Positions 19,096-33,178 of a DNA stretch of 64,000 nt are shown in pieces (position 1 is the stretch's first letter; every line of letters starts with the position of its first letter). The notes beneath the pieces were generated by a model. That model made no database searches and had not been told where the DNA came from. It saw only the letters and a list, made by a program, of their open reading frames with translations. Source of the stretch: Pseudomonas sp. SJZ079 (lineage in GTDB: Bacteria; Pseudomonadota; Gammaproteobacteria; Pseudomonadales; Pseudomonadaceae); contig NZ_VIUH01000003.1 in the NCBI RefSeq assembly GCF_007993865.1, positions 186,001-250,000 of the forward strand, read 5' to 3'. A program made the translations under genes and the position numbers.

Positions 19096-19530
19096 ATGAG
19101 TACGCATATTCATCGCTCCGCCTTGCTGCCCTATCCGGCGCAGGCACTCTTCGATCTGGTCAATGATGTGGCGGGTTATCCGGCGTTTCTGCCCTGGTGT
19201 TCGGCCAGCGAGGTGCTGGAGGTCAGCGAAACGCAGATGCGCGCGAGTCTGGCCGTGGCCAAGGGCGGCTTGCAACAGCGCTTCGTGACCTGTAATACCT
19301 TGGTGCCGGGGCAATCGATCGAGTTGAATCTGGAGCAGGGGCCGTTCAAGCAGTTGCATGGCCGCTGGGAGTTCAAGGCGCTGGGCGATAAGGCCTGCAA
19401 GATCAGTCTGGATCTGACCTTCGACTACGCCGGACCTTTGGTACGGGCGACGCTCGGGCCTCTATTCAATCAGGCAGCGAACACCTTGGTGGATGCCTTC
19501 TGTCAAAGGGCGAAAGAGTTGTATGGATAA
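19096..19530 (+). CDS. ratA: RatA/Coq10-like START-domain protein
   Basis: A 144-residue SRPBCC/START-fold protein (RSALLPYPAQALFDLVNDVAGYPAFLPWC at the start is typical of the Coq10/RatA family). In E. coli RatA has been described as binding 50S subunits and blocking 70S formation, while close relatives bind ubiquinone, so either role is possible. It overlaps the next gene by 8 bp, the usual ratA-rnfH pairing downstream of or near smpB. Confidence 0.88.
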   Translation: MSTHIHRSALLPYPAQALFDLVNDVAGYPAFLPWCSASEVLEVSETQMRASLAVAKGGLQQRFVTCNTLVPGQSIELNLEQGPFKQLHGRWEFKALGDKACKISLDLTFDYAGPLVRATLGPLFNQAANTLVDAFCQRAKELYG

Positions 19531-19843
19531 CAAAAATATTGTGGTTGAGGTGGTCTATGCCCTGGCGGACAAGCAGAAACTTCTGCGTCTGAGTCTGCCC
19601 TACGGCACCACTGTGCGTCAGGCGGCCGAGCAGTCTGGCATGGCGGCGCACTTCCCCGGCCTGGACCTGTCCAGCAGTCCCTTGGGAATATTCGGCAAGG
19701 CCGTGGCCAAGCCGCAGGAGCGCGTGCTCGAAGACGGTGAGCGAGTGGAGATCTATCGGCCCCTGATTGCCGACCCTAAAGAGGTGCGTAAGCAGCGTGC
19801 AGCCCGGGCGGCGCAAGCCAAGGCAGACGCAGAAGGGGCCTAA
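19523..19843 (+). CDS. rnfH: RnfH/RatB family ubiquitin-like protein
   Basis: A 106-residue protein with a beta-grasp (ubiquitin-like) pattern: VEVVYALADKQKLLRLSLPYGTTV, then DLSSSPLGIFGKAV and the family signature GERVEIYRPLIADPKE. The tail is Ala/Lys/Arg-rich. The start at ATG 19523 overlaps the end of ratA, so the two are translationally coupled. The function of the family is not settled. Confidence 0.9.
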   Translation: MDNKNIVVEVVYALADKQKLLRLSLPYGTTVRQAAEQSGMAAHFPGLDLSSSPLGIFGKAVAKPQERVLEDGERVEIYRPLIADPKEVRKQRAARAAQAKADAEGA

Positions 19844-19861
19844 GCGGCGCAGGTGATGCAC

Positions 19862-19891
19862 AAAAAAGCCCGGACGAGTCCGGGCTTTTTT
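19862..19891. terminator. Bidirectional terminator between rnfH and bamE
   Basis: AGCCCGGAC and GTCCGGGCT form a GC-rich stem flanked by A6 and T6. It can end transcription of ratA-rnfH and, on the other strand, of bamE. Confidence 0.92.
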
Positions 19892-19917
19892 AGCGCTGCT
19901 TGAATATTCAGGCAGTC

Positions 19918-20439
19918 TTACTGTGGAGCGGTGTCCAGCGGCTCAGGGGTCGGCACCGGTACCGCTTCGACGCTGTCCACGTCGCGCTGAATCTGCTCCA
20001 GCAGGGAGCCTGGCGCGGGCTTGTCTTCCACCTGTGGCGGTTGGCTGGTCTGCGGTGTGCTCAGGTTGTCCACATCTTCGCCAAGGATCGCCTGGTCGCG
20101 GCTCACGCCGGGCAAGAAATCGCCGGCCAGACCGGCCAGTTGATCGTTGGCGTCGAAGGTCAGGCTGACACGTTCTTGCAGGCGTTGGCGACCGCCCGGC
20201 TGCATGCTGTACAGGTAGTCCCAGCGATTGGCGTGGAAGGTGTCGGTCAGCAGTGGATTGCCCATGATAAACCGCACTTGGCGCCGGGTCATTCCAGGTC
20301 GCAACTGGTCTATCATGTCTTGCGTCACGACATTGCCCTGTTGGATGTCGATTTTATAAACCCCGGGGAATGAACAACCGGCGAGTGCGATGAGCCCCAT
20401 GAAGGAGAGGCTGGTCAGCAGGAGCTTGGTTTTTTGCAT
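19918..20439 (-). CDS. bamE: Outer-membrane assembly lipoprotein BamE (OmlA)
   Basis: A 173-residue lipoprotein of the BAM beta-barrel assembly complex. The signal peptide ends in the lipobox LAGC, so the mature protein starts with a lipidated Cys. The BamE domain shows [30 protein letters not shown] and [10 protein letters not shown] long Pro/Gln/Glu-rich C-terminal tail goes beyond the E. coli protein. ATG 20439 gives the normal signal peptide; a start 11 codons upstream would not. It is divergent from fur, as in other pseudomonads. Confidence 0.93.
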   Translation of the reverse strand: MQKTKLLLTSLSFMGLIALAGCSFPGVYKIDIQQGNVVTQDMIDQLRPGMTRRQVRFIMGNPLLTDTFHANRWDYLYSMQPGGRQRLQERVSLTFDANDQLAGLAGDFLPGVSRDQAILGEDVDNLSTPQTSQPPQVEDKPAPGSLLEQIQRDVDSVEAVPVPTPEPLDTAPQ

Positions 20440-20536
20440 CGGAGGGTGACTTCCACTATCTTGGCTGGGCAACGTAAACCCGGATCATACCCGTAATAAG
20501 GGAAGCTGCGAAACCGCTTCCACGAGAAAGCAGACC

Positions 20537-20941
20537 ATGGTTGAAAATAGCGAACTACGCAAGGCTGGCCTGAAAGTGACCCTGCCACGGGTCAAAATTC
20601 TGCAGATGCTCGACTCCGCGGAGCAGCGGCACATGAGCGCAGAGGAAGTTTACAAGTCACTGATGGAGGCGGGCGAAGACGTCGGTTTGGCCACGGTATA
20701 TCGGGTATTGACGCAGTTCGAGGCCGCGGGCCTGGTGGTGCGGCACAACTTCGATGGCGGTCATGCGGTGTTTGAGTTGGCCGACAGTGGCCACCACGAC
20801 CACATGGTTTGTGTCGATTCGGGCGAGGTCATCGAGTTCTTCGATCCCGAAATCGAAAAGCGTCAGCGCGAGATCGTGGGCGAGCACGGCTTCGAGTTGG
20901 TGGATCACAATTTGGTGCTCTACGTGCGCAAGAAAAAATAA
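20537..20941 (+). CDS. fur: Ferric uptake regulator
   Basis: A 134-residue iron-responsive repressor, collinear with P. aeruginosa Fur. The DNA-binding winged helix covers residues 1-80 (GLKVTLPRVKILQML, VGLATVYRVLTQFE). The metal-binding and dimerisation domain has HHDHMVCVDSGEVIEF. Only one cysteine of the E. coli CxxC pair is present and the second pair is missing, which is normal for Pseudomonas Fur. It is divergent from bamE and convergent with recN, with a shared terminator. Confidence 0.97.
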   Translation: MVENSELRKAGLKVTLPRVKILQMLDSAEQRHMSAEEVYKSLMEAGEDVGLATVYRVLTQFEAAGLVVRHNFDGGHAVFELADSGHHDHMVCVDSGEVIEFFDPEIEKRQREIVGEHGFELVDHNLVLYVRKKK

Positions 20942-20960
20942 GTGCGCAGCTGCAGCAGCG

Positions 20961-20987
20961 AAAAGGCGACCCGAGGGTCGCCTTTTT
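20961..20987. terminator. Bidirectional terminator between fur and recN
   Basis: AAAAGGCGACCCGAGGGTCG plus CCTTTTT forms a strong stem with an A run on one side and a T run on the other, serving both convergent genes. Confidence 0.92.
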
Positions 20988-21023
20988 AGTGGGCGTGACT
21001 TTCTGTTCTGAGGCAGCGGTCTG

Positions 21024-22697
21024 TCAGGCTTGAGCGCTGCCGACCATCTGCCTGGCATGCGCCAGGGACTCCTCGGTCAGGTCGACGCCGCCGAGCATGC
21101 GGGCGATTTCTTCGACGCGCTGAGCACTGTCCAGTTTGCTCACTGCGGTGCGGGTGGCATCGTTGCCGCGCAACTTATGCACGAATAAGTGCTGATGGCC
21201 CTGGGCGGCGACTTGCGGCAGGTGGGTCACGGTCAATACCTGGCCGCGATCGCCGAGACGGCGCAGCAGCTGGCCAACCACTTCGGCGGTCGGGCCGCCA
21301 ATGCCGACATCGACCTCGTCGAACACCAGCGTCGGCACCCGTGAGGTCTGTGCGGTGATCACCTGAATTGCCAGGCTGATGCGTGACAGCTCGCCGCCCG
21401 AGGCGACCTTGGCCAGGGTTTTCAACGGTTGGCCGGGGTTGGCGCTGACCAGAAATTCCAGCTGCTCCAGGCCGTTGGGGTGCGGCTCGCTGCTGTTATT
21501 CGGGCTTAGCTTGATACTGAAGCGTCCGCCCGGCATGCCCAGGCTTTGCATCTCCTGCTCGACCGCGGTGGCCAGCGTGCTCGCGGCAGCGTTGCGCAGG
21601 GCGCTCAGTTCGCCGGCTTTTTCCTGGTAGTGGCGGGCAAAGGATGCCAGTTCATCGCTCAGGCGTTCGACCGCCTGGTCGTCGGCATTGAGGCTTTCCA
21701 GTTCCTCGAACAGCTGCTGCTGCATGGCCGTCAATTCGCTCGGCTGGATGCGGTGCTTGCGGGCCAGGGTGTAGATCGCGTCCAGGCGTTCTTCCATCTG
21801 CTGCAGACGCTCGGGATCGGCGTCGAAATGGTCGAGAAAGCGGTTGAGTTCGCCGACCGCTTCTTCAACCTGGATCTGCGCGCTGGCCAGCAGGTTGGTC
21901 GCCTCGCTCAAGGCACCGGGCTGGCCCTGGAAGGCACCCAGGCGGTTGAGGCTGCCGGTCAGGGCGGAGAGCACGTTGCCGGCATCGTTCTCGCTGCACT
22001 GTTCGATTACCAGGCGGCAGGCGCTGAGCAGGCTTTCGGCGTTGGTCAGGTTCTTGTGTTCTTGCTCCAGCTGTTCCAGTTCGTTTTCGCCGAGCGCCAG
22101 GTTGTCGAGCTCTTCGAGCTGATAGCTGAGCAACTGATGACGGGCGCGCTGTTCGTCGCCTTGACTGGATAGGCGCTCCAGCTCGTTCTTGGTCTGTTTC
22201 CAGCGCTGCGCGGCGAGCTGTACCTGGCGCGCCAGTTCCTGGCTGCCGGCGTACTCGTCGAGCAAGCGGCGGTGGGTCTCGGCCTTCAGCAGGGACTGGT
22301 GTTCGTGCTGGCTGTGAATGTCGATCAGCAGCTCGCCCAGTGCCTTGAGGTCGCCCTGGGGGCAGGGTGAGCCGTTGATGTAGCCGCGCGAACGACCTTC
22401 GGCGGTGATCACTCGACGCAGGATGCACGGGCCGTCGTTGTCCAGGTCGCGCTCGGCGAGCCAGGCGCGGGCTTCGGGAATACCGCTCAGGTCGAAGCTG
22501 GCGAGGATGTCCGCTTTGTCGGCGCCGGGGCGCACCACGCCGCTGTCCGCCCGGTCGCCCAGGGTCAGGCCGAGGGCGTCGAGCATGATCGATTTGCCGG
22601 CTCCGGTTTCGCCACTGATCACGCTCATGCCGCGATCCAGTTCGAGGTCCAGGTGTTCAACGATGGCGTAGTTGTGTACGGACAGGTGTACCAGCAT
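21024..22697 (-). CDS. recN: DNA repair protein RecN
   Basis: A 557-residue SMC-like ATPase for repair of double-strand breaks. Walker A GETGAGKS is at residues 29-36. A long coiled coil fills the middle, and the ABC signature and Walker B are near the end ([30 protein letters not shown]). ATG 22697 follows GGGAGG and gives the family N-terminus [14 protein letters not shown] LexA-like box lies about 25 bp upstream, so SOS control is likely. Confidence 0.96.
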   Translation of the reverse strand: MLVHLSVHNYAIVEHLDLELDRGMSVISGETGAGKSIMLDALGLTLGDRADSGVVRPGADKADILASFDLSGIPEARAWLAERDLDNDGPCILRRVITAEGRSRGYINGSPCPQGDLKALGELLIDIHSQHEHQSLLKAETHRRLLDEYAGSQELARQVQLAAQRWKQTKNELERLSSQGDEQRARHQLLSYQLEELDNLALGENELEQLEQEHKNLTNAESLLSACRLVIEQCSENDAGNVLSALTGSLNRLGAFQGQPGALSEATNLLASAQIQVEEAVGELNRFLDHFDADPERLQQMEERLDAIYTLARKHRIQPSELTAMQQQLFEELESLNADDQAVERLSDELASFARHYQEKAGELSALRNAAASTLATAVEQEMQSLGMPGGRFSIKLSPNNSSEPHPNGLEQLEFLVSANPGQPLKTLAKVASGGELSRISLAIQVITAQTSRVPTLVFDEVDVGIGGPTAEVVGQLLRRLGDRGQVLTVTHLPQVAAQGHQHLFVHKLRGNDATRTAVSKLDSAQRVEEIARMLGGVDLTEESLAHARQMVGSAQA

Positions 22698-22721
22698 GGC
22701 GAGGCCTCCCAAGCCTAAAGT

Positions 22722-22737
22722 CTGGTTATTTATACAG
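22722..22737. promoter_or_regulatory. LexA box upstream of recN
   Basis: CTGGTTATTTATACAG matches the CTGT-N8-ACAG consensus with one mismatch and lies just upstream of recN, a gene under SOS control in other bacteria. Confidence 0.75.
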
Positions 22738-22771
22738 TGTTTATTTGTGGGCTGACAATCCTCTGTGTGCC

Positions 22772-22799
22772 CTTGAAGCGAGAGAATTTGACCCCATAT
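22772..22799 (+). promoter_or_regulatory. Sigma-32 heat-shock promoter of grpE
   Basis: CTTGAA (22772-22777), a 14-base spacer and CCCCATAT (22792-22799) match the sigma-32 consensus closely. It lies about 55 bp before the grpE start. Confidence 0.88.
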
Positions 22800-22852
22800 A
22801 GGCGGCAGGCACGTGAGTTGAGGCTCGCGTCGAATTTTTAGAGGAGAAACGC

Positions 22853-23422
22853 ATGGCCGACGAACAGAACCAAGATACCCAGCTTCCAGACGTTGTTGCA
22901 GAGGCCGAAACGGCTGGCGGCGATGAGTTGGATGCGCGCATCCAGGTGCTGGAGGAGGAGTTGGCTGCTGCGCAGGATCACACGCTGCGGATGGCGGCTG
23001 ACTTGCAGAACGTGCGTCGTCGCGCCGAGCACGACGTGGAGAAGGCGCATAAGTTCGCCCTGGAAAAATTCGCCAACGACCTGCTGCCGGTGGTCGACAG
23101 TCTGGAGCGCGGCCTCGAGCTGTCGAGCCCGGACGACACGTCGATCCAGGCGGTGCGTGAGGGCATGGAGCTGACCCTCAAGCTGCTTCAGGACACCCTC
23201 AAGCGTTATCAGATCGAGGCGGTCGATCCGCATGGTGCCCCGTTCAATCCGGAACACCATCAGGCCATGGCCATGCAGGAAAGCGCCGAGGTTGAGCCGA
23301 ACAGCGTGCTCAAGGTGTTTCAGAAGGGTTACTTGCTCAATGGTCGCCTGTTGCGTCCGGCCATGGTCGTGGTGAGCAAGGCGCCGGCCGCAGCGTCGCC
23401 ATCGATCGATGAGCAGGCTTGA
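22853..23422 (+). CDS. grpE: Nucleotide exchange factor GrpE
   Basis: A 189-residue cochaperone that releases ADP from DnaK. A long coiled coil (residues about 35-90, [24 protein letters not shown]) precedes the beta domain, which has the signature [11 protein letters not shown] and [29 protein letters not shown] precedes the ATG. It heads a heat-shock cluster with dnaK and dnaJ and has its own sigma-32 promoter. Its stop codon lies inside the -35 region of the dnaK promoter. Confidence 0.96.
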   Translation: MADEQNQDTQLPDVVAEAETAGGDELDARIQVLEEELAAAQDHTLRMAADLQNVRRRAEHDVEKAHKFALEKFANDLLPVVDSLERGLELSSPDDTSIQAVREGMELTLKLLQDTLKRYQIEAVDPHGAPFNPEHHQAMAMQESAEVEPNSVLKVFQKGYLLNGRLLRPAMVVVSKAPAAASPSIDEQA

Positions 23423-23445
23423 AATCCGCCGCGCCGACCCCATTT
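23418..23445 (+). promoter_or_regulatory. Sigma-32 heat-shock promoter of dnaK
   Basis: CTTGAA (23418-23423), 14 bases, then CCCCATTT (23438-23445) match the sigma-32 consensus. The -35 element overlaps the TGA stop of grpE, so dnaK can be transcribed apart from grpE. Confidence 0.88.
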
Positions 23446-23521
23446 ATGAGTCAAGCGTTTTAGAGCTACCGCGACTGACACAGCGCAGCGTCGGGAATAT
23501 TAAAGTTTCAGGAGAGTGAAC

Positions 23522-25438
23522 ATGGGCAAGATTATCGGTATTGACCTGGGGACCACCAACTCGTGCGTCTCCATTTTGGAAAACGGCAACGTCAAGGTTA
23601 TTGAAAACGCCGAAGGCGCGCGCACTACGCCGTCGATCATTGCCTATGCCAATGATGGCGAGATTCTGGTGGGTCAGTCGGCCAAGCGTCAGGCTGTAAC
23701 CAATCCGCACAACACCCTGTACGCGGTGAAGCGTTTGATCGGTCGCCGCTTCGACGAAGACGTCGTGCAGAAAGACATCCAGATGGTCCCGTACAAGATC
23801 GTCAAGGCGGACAACAGCGATGCCTGGGTTGAGGTTAATGGCCAGAAGATGGCCCCTCCGCAGATTTCCGCTGAAATTCTGAAGAAAATGAAGAAAACCG
23901 CCGAAGACTATCTCGGCGAGCCGGTAACCGAGGCGGTCATCACCGTCCCGGCCTACTTCAACGACAGCCAGCGTCAGGCCACCAAGGATGCCGGTCGTAT
24001 CGCCGGTCTGGATGTCAAGCGGATCATCAACGAGCCGACTGCAGCGGCCCTGGCTTATGGCATGGATAAGGCCAAGGGCGACCACACCGTGATCGTCTAT
24101 GACCTGGGTGGCGGTACTTTCGATATCTCGGTGATCGAAATCGCCGAAGTCGATGGCGAGCACCAGTTCGAGGTGTTGGCCACCAACGGCGACACCTTCC
24201 TCGGTGGTGAGGACTTCGACATTCGCCTGATCGACTACCTGGTCGACGAATTCAAGAAAGAAAGCGGTATGAACCTCAAGGGTGACCCGCTGGCCATGCA
24301 GCGCCTGAAAGAGGCCGCTGAAAAAGCCAAGATCGAGCTGTCCTCCAGTCAGCAGACCGACGTCAACCTGCCCTACATCACTGCCGACGCCACCGGGCCG
24401 AAGCACCTCAACGTGAAGATTTCCCGCGCCAAGTTGGAGTCGCTGGTGGAAGACCTGGTGCAGCGCACCATCGAGCCATGCCGTATCGCCATGAAAGACG
24501 CCGGTATCGACGTCGGCGCGATTCACGACGTGATCCTGGTCGGTGGTCAGACTCGCATGCCGTTGGTGCAGAAGCTGGTAACCGAGTTCTTCGGCAAGGA
24601 AGCGCGCAAGGACGTCAACCCGGACGAAGCCGTGGCCATGGGCGCCGCCATTCAGGGCGCGGTACTGGCTGGTGACGTCAAGGATGTGTTGCTGCTCGAC
24701 GTGTCGCCGCTGACCCTGGGTATCGAGACCATGGGTGGGGTGATGACCGCGCTGATCGAGAAGAACACCACCATCCCGACCAAGAAGTCTCAGGTGTTCT
24801 CCACTGCCGACGACAACCAGAGCGCCGTGACCATCCATGTGCTGCAGGGCGAGCGCAAGCAGGCCTCGCAGAACAAGTCGCTGGGCAAGTTCGATCTGGC
24901 CGAGATTCCGCCGGCTCCGCGTGGCGTGCCGCAGATCGAAGTGACCTTCGACATCGACGCCAACGGCATCCTGCACGTGGGCGCGAAAGACAAGGCGACT
25001 GGCAAGACTCAGTCCATCGTGATCAAGGCCAACTCCGGTCTGTCCGAGGAAGAAATCGAGCAGATGGTCCGCGACGCCGAAGCGAATGCCGAGGAAGATC
25101 GCAAGTTCGAAGAGCTGGCGACCGCGCGCAACCAGGGTGATCAACTGGTGCATGCGACTCGCAAGATGCTCGTCGAGGCGGGCGACAAGGCTACCGCGGA
25201 CGAGAAAGCGGCTATCGAGAAGATTCTCGGTGAGCTGGAAGTCGCGGTGAAGGGTGACGACAAGGCGGCCATCGAGGCGAAAATGGCCGCTCTGTCCGAG
25301 GCGACCACGCCGCTGGCGCAGAAGATGTACGCCGAACAGCCGCAGCCAGAAGCTGCCGCTCAAGGTGCCGGCGCCGACAACGGTTCGGCCGATGACGCGG
25401 TCGATGCCGAGTTCGAAGAGGTCAAGGAAAACAAGTAA
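23522..25438 (+). CDS. dnaK: Chaperone DnaK (Hsp70)
   Basis: A 638-residue ATP-dependent chaperone. The nucleotide-binding domain covers residues 1-380 ([33 protein letters not shown]). The substrate-binding beta sandwich and helical lid follow, ending in the negatively charged [15 protein letters not shown] tail. GGAGAG lies before ATG 23522; an in-frame ATG two codons upstream is less likely. It works with GrpE and DnaJ, the neighbours in the same cluster. Confidence 0.98.
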   Translation: MGKIIGIDLGTTNSCVSILENGNVKVIENAEGARTTPSIIAYANDGEILVGQSAKRQAVTNPHNTLYAVKRLIGRRFDEDVVQKDIQMVPYKIVKADNSDAWVEVNGQKMAPPQISAEILKKMKKTAEDYLGEPVTEAVITVPAYFNDSQRQATKDAGRIAGLDVKRIINEPTAAALAYGMDKAKGDHTVIVYDLGGGTFDISVIEIAEVDGEHQFEVLATNGDTFLGGEDFDIRLIDYLVDEFKKESGMNLKGDPLAMQRLKEAAEKAKIELSSSQQTDVNLPYITADATGPKHLNVKISRAKLESLVEDLVQRTIEPCRIAMKDAGIDVGAIHDVILVGGQTRMPLVQKLVTEFFGKEARKDVNPDEAVAMGAAIQGAVLAGDVKDVLLLDVSPLTLGIETMGGVMTALIEKNTTIPTKKSQVFSTADDNQSAVTIHVLQGERKQASQNKSLGKFDLAEIPPAPRGVPQIEVTFDIDANGILHVGAKDKATGKTQSIVIKANSGLSEEEIEQMVRDAEANAEEDRKFEELATARNQGDQLVHATRKMLVEAGDKATADEKAAIEKILGELEVAVKGDDKAAIEAKMAALSEATTPLAQKMYAEQPQPEAAAQGAGADNGSADDAVDAEFEEVKENK

Positions 25439-25543
25439 GCGCAAGCTTGTGACCCACAAGGATGTGGGAAATGCAGCGAGTCGCCGGGTGCGGCTGCTGC
25501 CTGCCGCTCCAGCCGGTCGTGGCGTGAGCTGCGCCGGATGATC

Positions 25544-25574
25544 CGCCACGCGGGAGCTTGCTCCCGCGTTGGCG
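25544..25574. repeat. REP-like palindrome between dnaK and dnaJ
   Basis: CGCGGGAGC-TT-GCTCCCGCG with outer CGCCA/TGGCG arms makes a near-perfect stem of about 14 bp. Such GGGAGCTTGCTCCC palindromes are typical Pseudomonas REP cores. It may protect or attenuate the dnaK-dnaJ transcript. Confidence 0.7.
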
Positions 25575-25610
25575 TGTCTGGAGTAGATGATTTAAGGGTG
25601 TAGAAAACTA

Positions 25611-26738
25611 ATGTCTAAACGTGATTATTACGAGGTACTGGGAGTCGAGCGCGGCGTCAGCGAGGCGGAGCTGAAGAAGGCTTACCGGCGCTTGGCAATG
25701 AAGCATCACCCGGACCGTAATCCCGACGATAAAGCGTCGGAGGACAAGTTCAAGGAGGCCAACGAGGCCTATGAGGTGTTGTCCGACGCCAGTAAGCGCG
25801 CGGCCTATGATCAGTACGGGCATGCCGGCGTCGACCAGAGCATGGGTGGCGGGCACCCGGGTGGCGGCGCGAATTTCTCCGACATTTTCGGCGATGTGTT
25901 CAGTGACTTCTTCGGCGGTGCCGCGGGTGGTCGCGGTGGTCGCGGTGGTGCGCAGCGCGGCAGTGATCTGCGCTACACCTTGGAGCTGGGGCTGGAAGAG
26001 GCGGTGCGCGGCACCTCGGTGACCATTCGTGTGCCGACCCTGGTCAACTGCAAGACCTGTGCGGGTTCCGGGGCCAAGAAGGGCACCAGTCCGGTGACTT
26101 GTACCACCTGCGGCGGCATCGGTCAGGTACGCATGCAGCAAGGCTTCTTCTCGGTGCAGCAGACCTGCCCGCGTTGCCATGGCAACGGCAAGATGATTAC
26201 CGATCCTTGCGGTTCCTGTCATGGTCATGGGCGAGTGGAAGAGCACAAGACCTTGTCGGTGAAGGTGCCGGCTGGCGTCGATACCGGTGACCGTATCCGT
26301 CTCTCGGGTGAGGGTGAGGCCGGCGCTATGGGTGGTCCGGCGGGCGACCTGTATGTGGTGGTCAATGTCCGTGAACATGCGATCTTTCAGCGTGATGGCA
26401 AGCACCTGTACTGCGAGGTGCCGATCAGCTTTGCCGACGCGGCGCTGGGTGGCGAGTTGGAAGTGCCGACTCTGGATGGCCGGGTCAAGCTGAAAATTCC
26501 TGAGGGTACCCAGACCGGCAAGCTGTTCCGCCTGCGTGGCAAGGGCGTGGCTCCGGTGCGTGGCGGCGGTGCCGGCGACCTGATGTGTCGGGTAGCGGTG
26601 GAGACGCCGGTGCATCTGGATCGGCGTCAGCGTGAGCTGCTCGAAGAGTTCCGTCAGTCGCTGGCGGTCGACAGCTCGCACTCGCCGAAAGCCAATGGCT
26701 GGTTTGAGGGTGTGAAGCGCTTCTTTGGCGATTTGTGA
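25611..26738 (+). CDS. dnaJ: Chaperone DnaJ (Hsp40)
   Basis: A 375-residue type-I Hsp40. The J domain (residues 1-70, with HPD in MKHHPDRNP) stimulates DnaK ATPase. A Gly/Phe-rich linker follows, then four zinc-binding CxxCxGxG motifs ([32 protein letters not shown]) and the two C-terminal substrate-binding beta domains. It lies 172 bp after dnaK with a REP-like hairpin between, so it is probably co-transcribed at a lower level. Confidence 0.97.
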   Translation: MSKRDYYEVLGVERGVSEAELKKAYRRLAMKHHPDRNPDDKASEDKFKEANEAYEVLSDASKRAAYDQYGHAGVDQSMGGGHPGGGANFSDIFGDVFSDFFGGAAGGRGGRGGAQRGSDLRYTLELGLEEAVRGTSVTIRVPTLVNCKTCAGSGAKKGTSPVTCTTCGGIGQVRMQQGFFSVQQTCPRCHGNGKMITDPCGSCHGHGRVEEHKTLSVKVPAGVDTGDRIRLSGEGEAGAMGGPAGDLYVVVNVREHAIFQRDGKHLYCEVPISFADAALGGELEVPTLDGRVKLKIPEGTQTGKLFRLRGKGVAPVRGGGAGDLMCRVAVETPVHLDRRQRELLEEFRQSLAVDSSHSPKANGWFEGVKRFFGDL

Positions 26739-26769
26739 GTAGGCCGCGGTCGCAGGGTCTGCTGGTTGA

Positions 26770-27612
<843 letters not shown>

Positions 27613-27733
27613 GCTGCGGTTTGCGGGCGGGCATCTGCGTATTGGTCGCATTTGCGGGTAGACCAAAAAGCCGGTTTTCTGTAAGCTCCCCGCTTTAGTG
27701 TGTCCACTAAAAGTTACGCAGAATGAATCAGAT

Positions 27734-27774
27734 AAAAAAGCGGGGTGACGGTCGATACGTCATCCCGCTTTTTT
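27734..27774. terminator. Strong hairpin with A/T runs between dapB and carA
   Basis: A6-GCGGG-G-TGACG pairs with CGTCA-T-CCCGC-T6 across a 7-base loop. It is a bidirectional terminator shape. It may simply end dapB transcription. Since it lies 44 bp before carA it could also work as an attenuator if the carA promoter is upstream of it. Confidence 0.85.
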
Positions 27775-27817
27775 ACAATCTGCGTTTGCTTCAAAGCGTT
27801 GATCTTCGGAGGTTTTC

Positions 27818-28966
27818 TTGACTAAGCCAGCCCTTAAACCTGCCATTTTGGCTCTTGCTGATGGCAGCATTTTTCGCGGCGAGGCCATCGGTGCCGATGG
27901 CCAAACTATTGGAGAGGTGGTTTTTAACACCGCCATGACCGGCTATCAGGAAATCCTTACCGATCCTTCCTATGCCCAACAAATCGTTACCCTGACCTAC
28001 CCGCACATCGGCAATACCGGCACCACGCCGGAAGATGCCGAATCCAATCGGGTCTGGGCGGCCGGCTTGATCATTCGCGATCTGCCGCTGACCTCCAGCA
28101 ACTGGCGTAACAAGCAGCCGCTGGATGAGTACCTGAAGGAGAACGGCACGGTCGCCATCGCCGGCATCGATACCCGTCGCCTGACCCGCATCCTGCGCGA
28201 GAAGGGTTCGCAGAACGGCTGCATCCTGGTGGGCGATGACGCCACCGAAGAGCAAGCGCTGGAACTGGCGCGCAGCTTTCCTGGGCTCAAGGGCATGGAC
28301 CTGGCCAAGGTGGTCAGCTGCAGCGAGCGCTACGAATGGCGCTCCAGTGTCTGGAATCTGCAGGCTGACAGCCACCCGGAAATTGCCGCTGCCGAGCTGC
28401 CGTATCACGTAGTGGCCTACGACTACGGCGTCAAGCTGAACATCCTGCGCATGCTGGTCGAGCGTGGTTGCCGCCTGACCGTGGTGCCGGCGCAGACACC
28501 GGCCAATGAGGTGTTGGCGCTGAATCCGGACGGTGTGTTCCTGTCCAATGGCCCGGGCGATCCAGAGCCTTGCGATTACGCGATCCAGGCGATCAAGGAC
28601 GTGTTGCAGACTGAGATTCCGGTGTTCGGCATCTGCCTCGGTCACCAGCTGCTGGCGTTGGCCTCTGGCGCCAAGACCATGAAGATGGGCCACGGTCACC
28701 ACGGTGCCAACCATCCGGTGCAGGATCTGGACTCCGGCGTGGTGATGATCACCAGTCAGAACCACGGCTTTGCCGTCGATGAGGGTGATATGCCGGACAA
28801 CTTGCGCGCCACGCACAAGTCTTTGTTCGACGGTACCCTGCAGGGGATCGAGCGCACCGACAAGGTCGCGTTCAGCTTCCAGGGGCACCCAGAGGCGAGC
28901 CCGGGGCCGAATGACGTCGCGCCGTTGTTTGACCGCTTCATCGAAGCCATGGCCAAGCGCCGTTAA
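27818..28966 (+). CDS. carA: Carbamoyl-phosphate synthase small subunit
   Basis: A 382-residue glutaminase subunit that passes ammonia to CarB for arginine and pyrimidine synthesis. The class-I amidotransferase domain has the nucleophile Cys273 in [11 protein letters not shown] and the His/Glu pair in [11 protein letters not shown]. The start is TTG, with CGGAGG six bases upstream; TTG starts are known for Pseudomonas carA. carB follows after 35 bp, with no gene between, unlike P. aeruginosa where I recall an extra gene there. Confidence 0.97.
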   Translation: MTKPALKPAILALADGSIFRGEAIGADGQTIGEVVFNTAMTGYQEILTDPSYAQQIVTLTYPHIGNTGTTPEDAESNRVWAAGLIIRDLPLTSSNWRNKQPLDEYLKENGTVAIAGIDTRRLTRILREKGSQNGCILVGDDATEEQALELARSFPGLKGMDLAKVVSCSERYEWRSSVWNLQADSHPEIAAAELPYHVVAYDYGVKLNILRMLVERGCRLTVVPAQTPANEVLALNPDGVFLSNGPGDPEPCDYAIQAIKDVLQTEIPVFGICLGHQLLALASGAKTMKMGHGHHGANHPVQDLDSGVVMITSQNHGFAVDEGDMPDNLRATHKSLFDGTLQGIERTDKVAFSFQGHPEASPGPNDVAPLFDRFIEAMAKRR

Positions 28967-29001
28967 GCCTGCCGACTGACCAAAGGATTCGAGTAAGAAA
29001 C

Positions 29002-32219
<3,218 letters not shown>

Positions 32220-32223
<4 letters not shown>

Positions 32224-32696
32224 CTAAATACCCGATGACGGTCCAGGGCGCTCGCGCCCTGGAGGAAGAACTGGCCCATCTGACCAAGGTGGTTCGACCC
32301 AAGCTGAGCCAGGACATAGGTACTGCGCGCGAGTTGGGTGACCTCAAGGAAAACGCCGAGTACCACGCGGCTCGCGAGCAGCAGGGTATGGTCGAGGCGC
32401 GGGTGCGCGATATCGAAGGTCGTCTACAGAACGCGGTAATCATCGATGTAACCAGCATTGCCCATACGGGCAAGGTGATCTTTGGTACGACTGTCGAAAT
32501 CGCCAACGTCGAAACTGACGAAAGCGTGACCTACCAGATCGTCGGTGAGGACGAGGCGGCGATTAAGCTTGGTAAGATTTCGGTCGGCTCGCCTATCGCC
32601 CGTGCCCTCATCGGTAAGCAAGAGGGCGATGTGGTGACGGTAAAGACCCCGAGCGGCATGATCGAGTACGAGATTGTCGAGGTTCGCCATCTCTAA
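32220..32696 (+). CDS. greA: Transcription elongation factor GreA
   Basis: A 158-residue factor that promotes RNA cleavage in backtracked RNA polymerase. The N-terminal coiled coil carries the acidic tip ([16 protein letters not shown], with the Asp/Glu pair) and the C-terminal part is an FKBP-like fold ([17 protein letters not shown]). It begins inside the carB stop (ATGA), so it is translationally coupled to carAB. Confidence 0.97.
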
Positions 32697-33105
32697 GCCC
32701 GCTGCTCTGGGTGCCGGGAGCATCAGCTGGCTGCTGGTTCAGACGTTCTGGGTCGGTGGCCTCTGGTTGCTGCATTTCGTGATGCTGCCAGCGTTGGCCA
32801 AGCTGGGCTTGGCGCCCTTGCTGGTTGAGGAGGTCGCGGACGCGCTTAAGCCTCTGTTGGTTGGCTTGACGGTCGTGTGCGCCGCTCTGCAGGTGGTGGT
32901 GTTGGTGCGGGCAGAGCGTTTGGCCAGTCTGTGGCGCGATATGCGTGGCCAGCTGTTGCTCTGTGTACTGGTCATGGCGGCTGGATATTTCACGGCGCGC
33001 CAGTGGTGGCCGGATGCACGGCCCTGGCTGCTATTCAGCTATCTGGTGTTGGCGTTCTGCGGTTTGCTGCTGGTATTGCAGCCCGTGCCGGCACGGCGCA
33101 GTTAA
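32674..33105 (+). CDS. DUF4149 membrane protein
   Basis: A protein of up to 143 residues with four hydrophobic segments (about residues 17-38, 58-78, 90-108 and 117-135), matching the DUF4149 inner-membrane family that sits after greA in pseudomonads. The start is uncertain. TTG 32674 would overlap the end of greA by 23 bp; a shorter form starting nearer the first membrane segment is possible. The function is unknown. Confidence 0.8.
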   Translation: MSRFAISKPAALGAGSISWLLVQTFWVGGLWLLHFVMLPALAKLGLAPLLVEEVADALKPLLVGLTVVCAALQVVVLVRAERLASLWRDMRGQLLLCVLVMAAGYFTARQWWPDARPWLLFSYLVLAFCGLLLVLQPVPARRS

Positions 33106-33117
33106 ACGGTGTAGCTA

Positions 33118-33145
33118 GGCTGGAGGCGTGTAAGCTTCCAGCCTG
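33118..33145 (+). terminator. Terminator after the carAB-greA-DUF4149 unit
   Basis: AGGCTGGA and TTCCAGCCT form a stem followed by a short T-containing tail. A second hairpin (33151-33178) directly follows and overlaps the end of yhbY on the other strand. Confidence 0.65.
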
Positions 33146-33150
33146 TTGTG

Positions 33151-33178
33151 AATATCAGCCGTGAGCGCGGCTGATATT
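33151..33178. repeat. Perfect 11-bp hairpin over the yhbY stop codon
   Basis: AATATCAGCCG and CGGCTGATATT flank a 6-base loop. The hairpin covers the last codons and stop of yhbY on the minus strand and lies after the DUF4149 gene on the plus strand, so it may end both transcripts. Confidence 0.6.

Noticed and set aside
23444..25549. 701-codon open frame antisense to dnaK
   Set aside because: A GC-rich shadow of a highly conserved gene; the translation is His/Leu/Arg-rich with no family resemblance.
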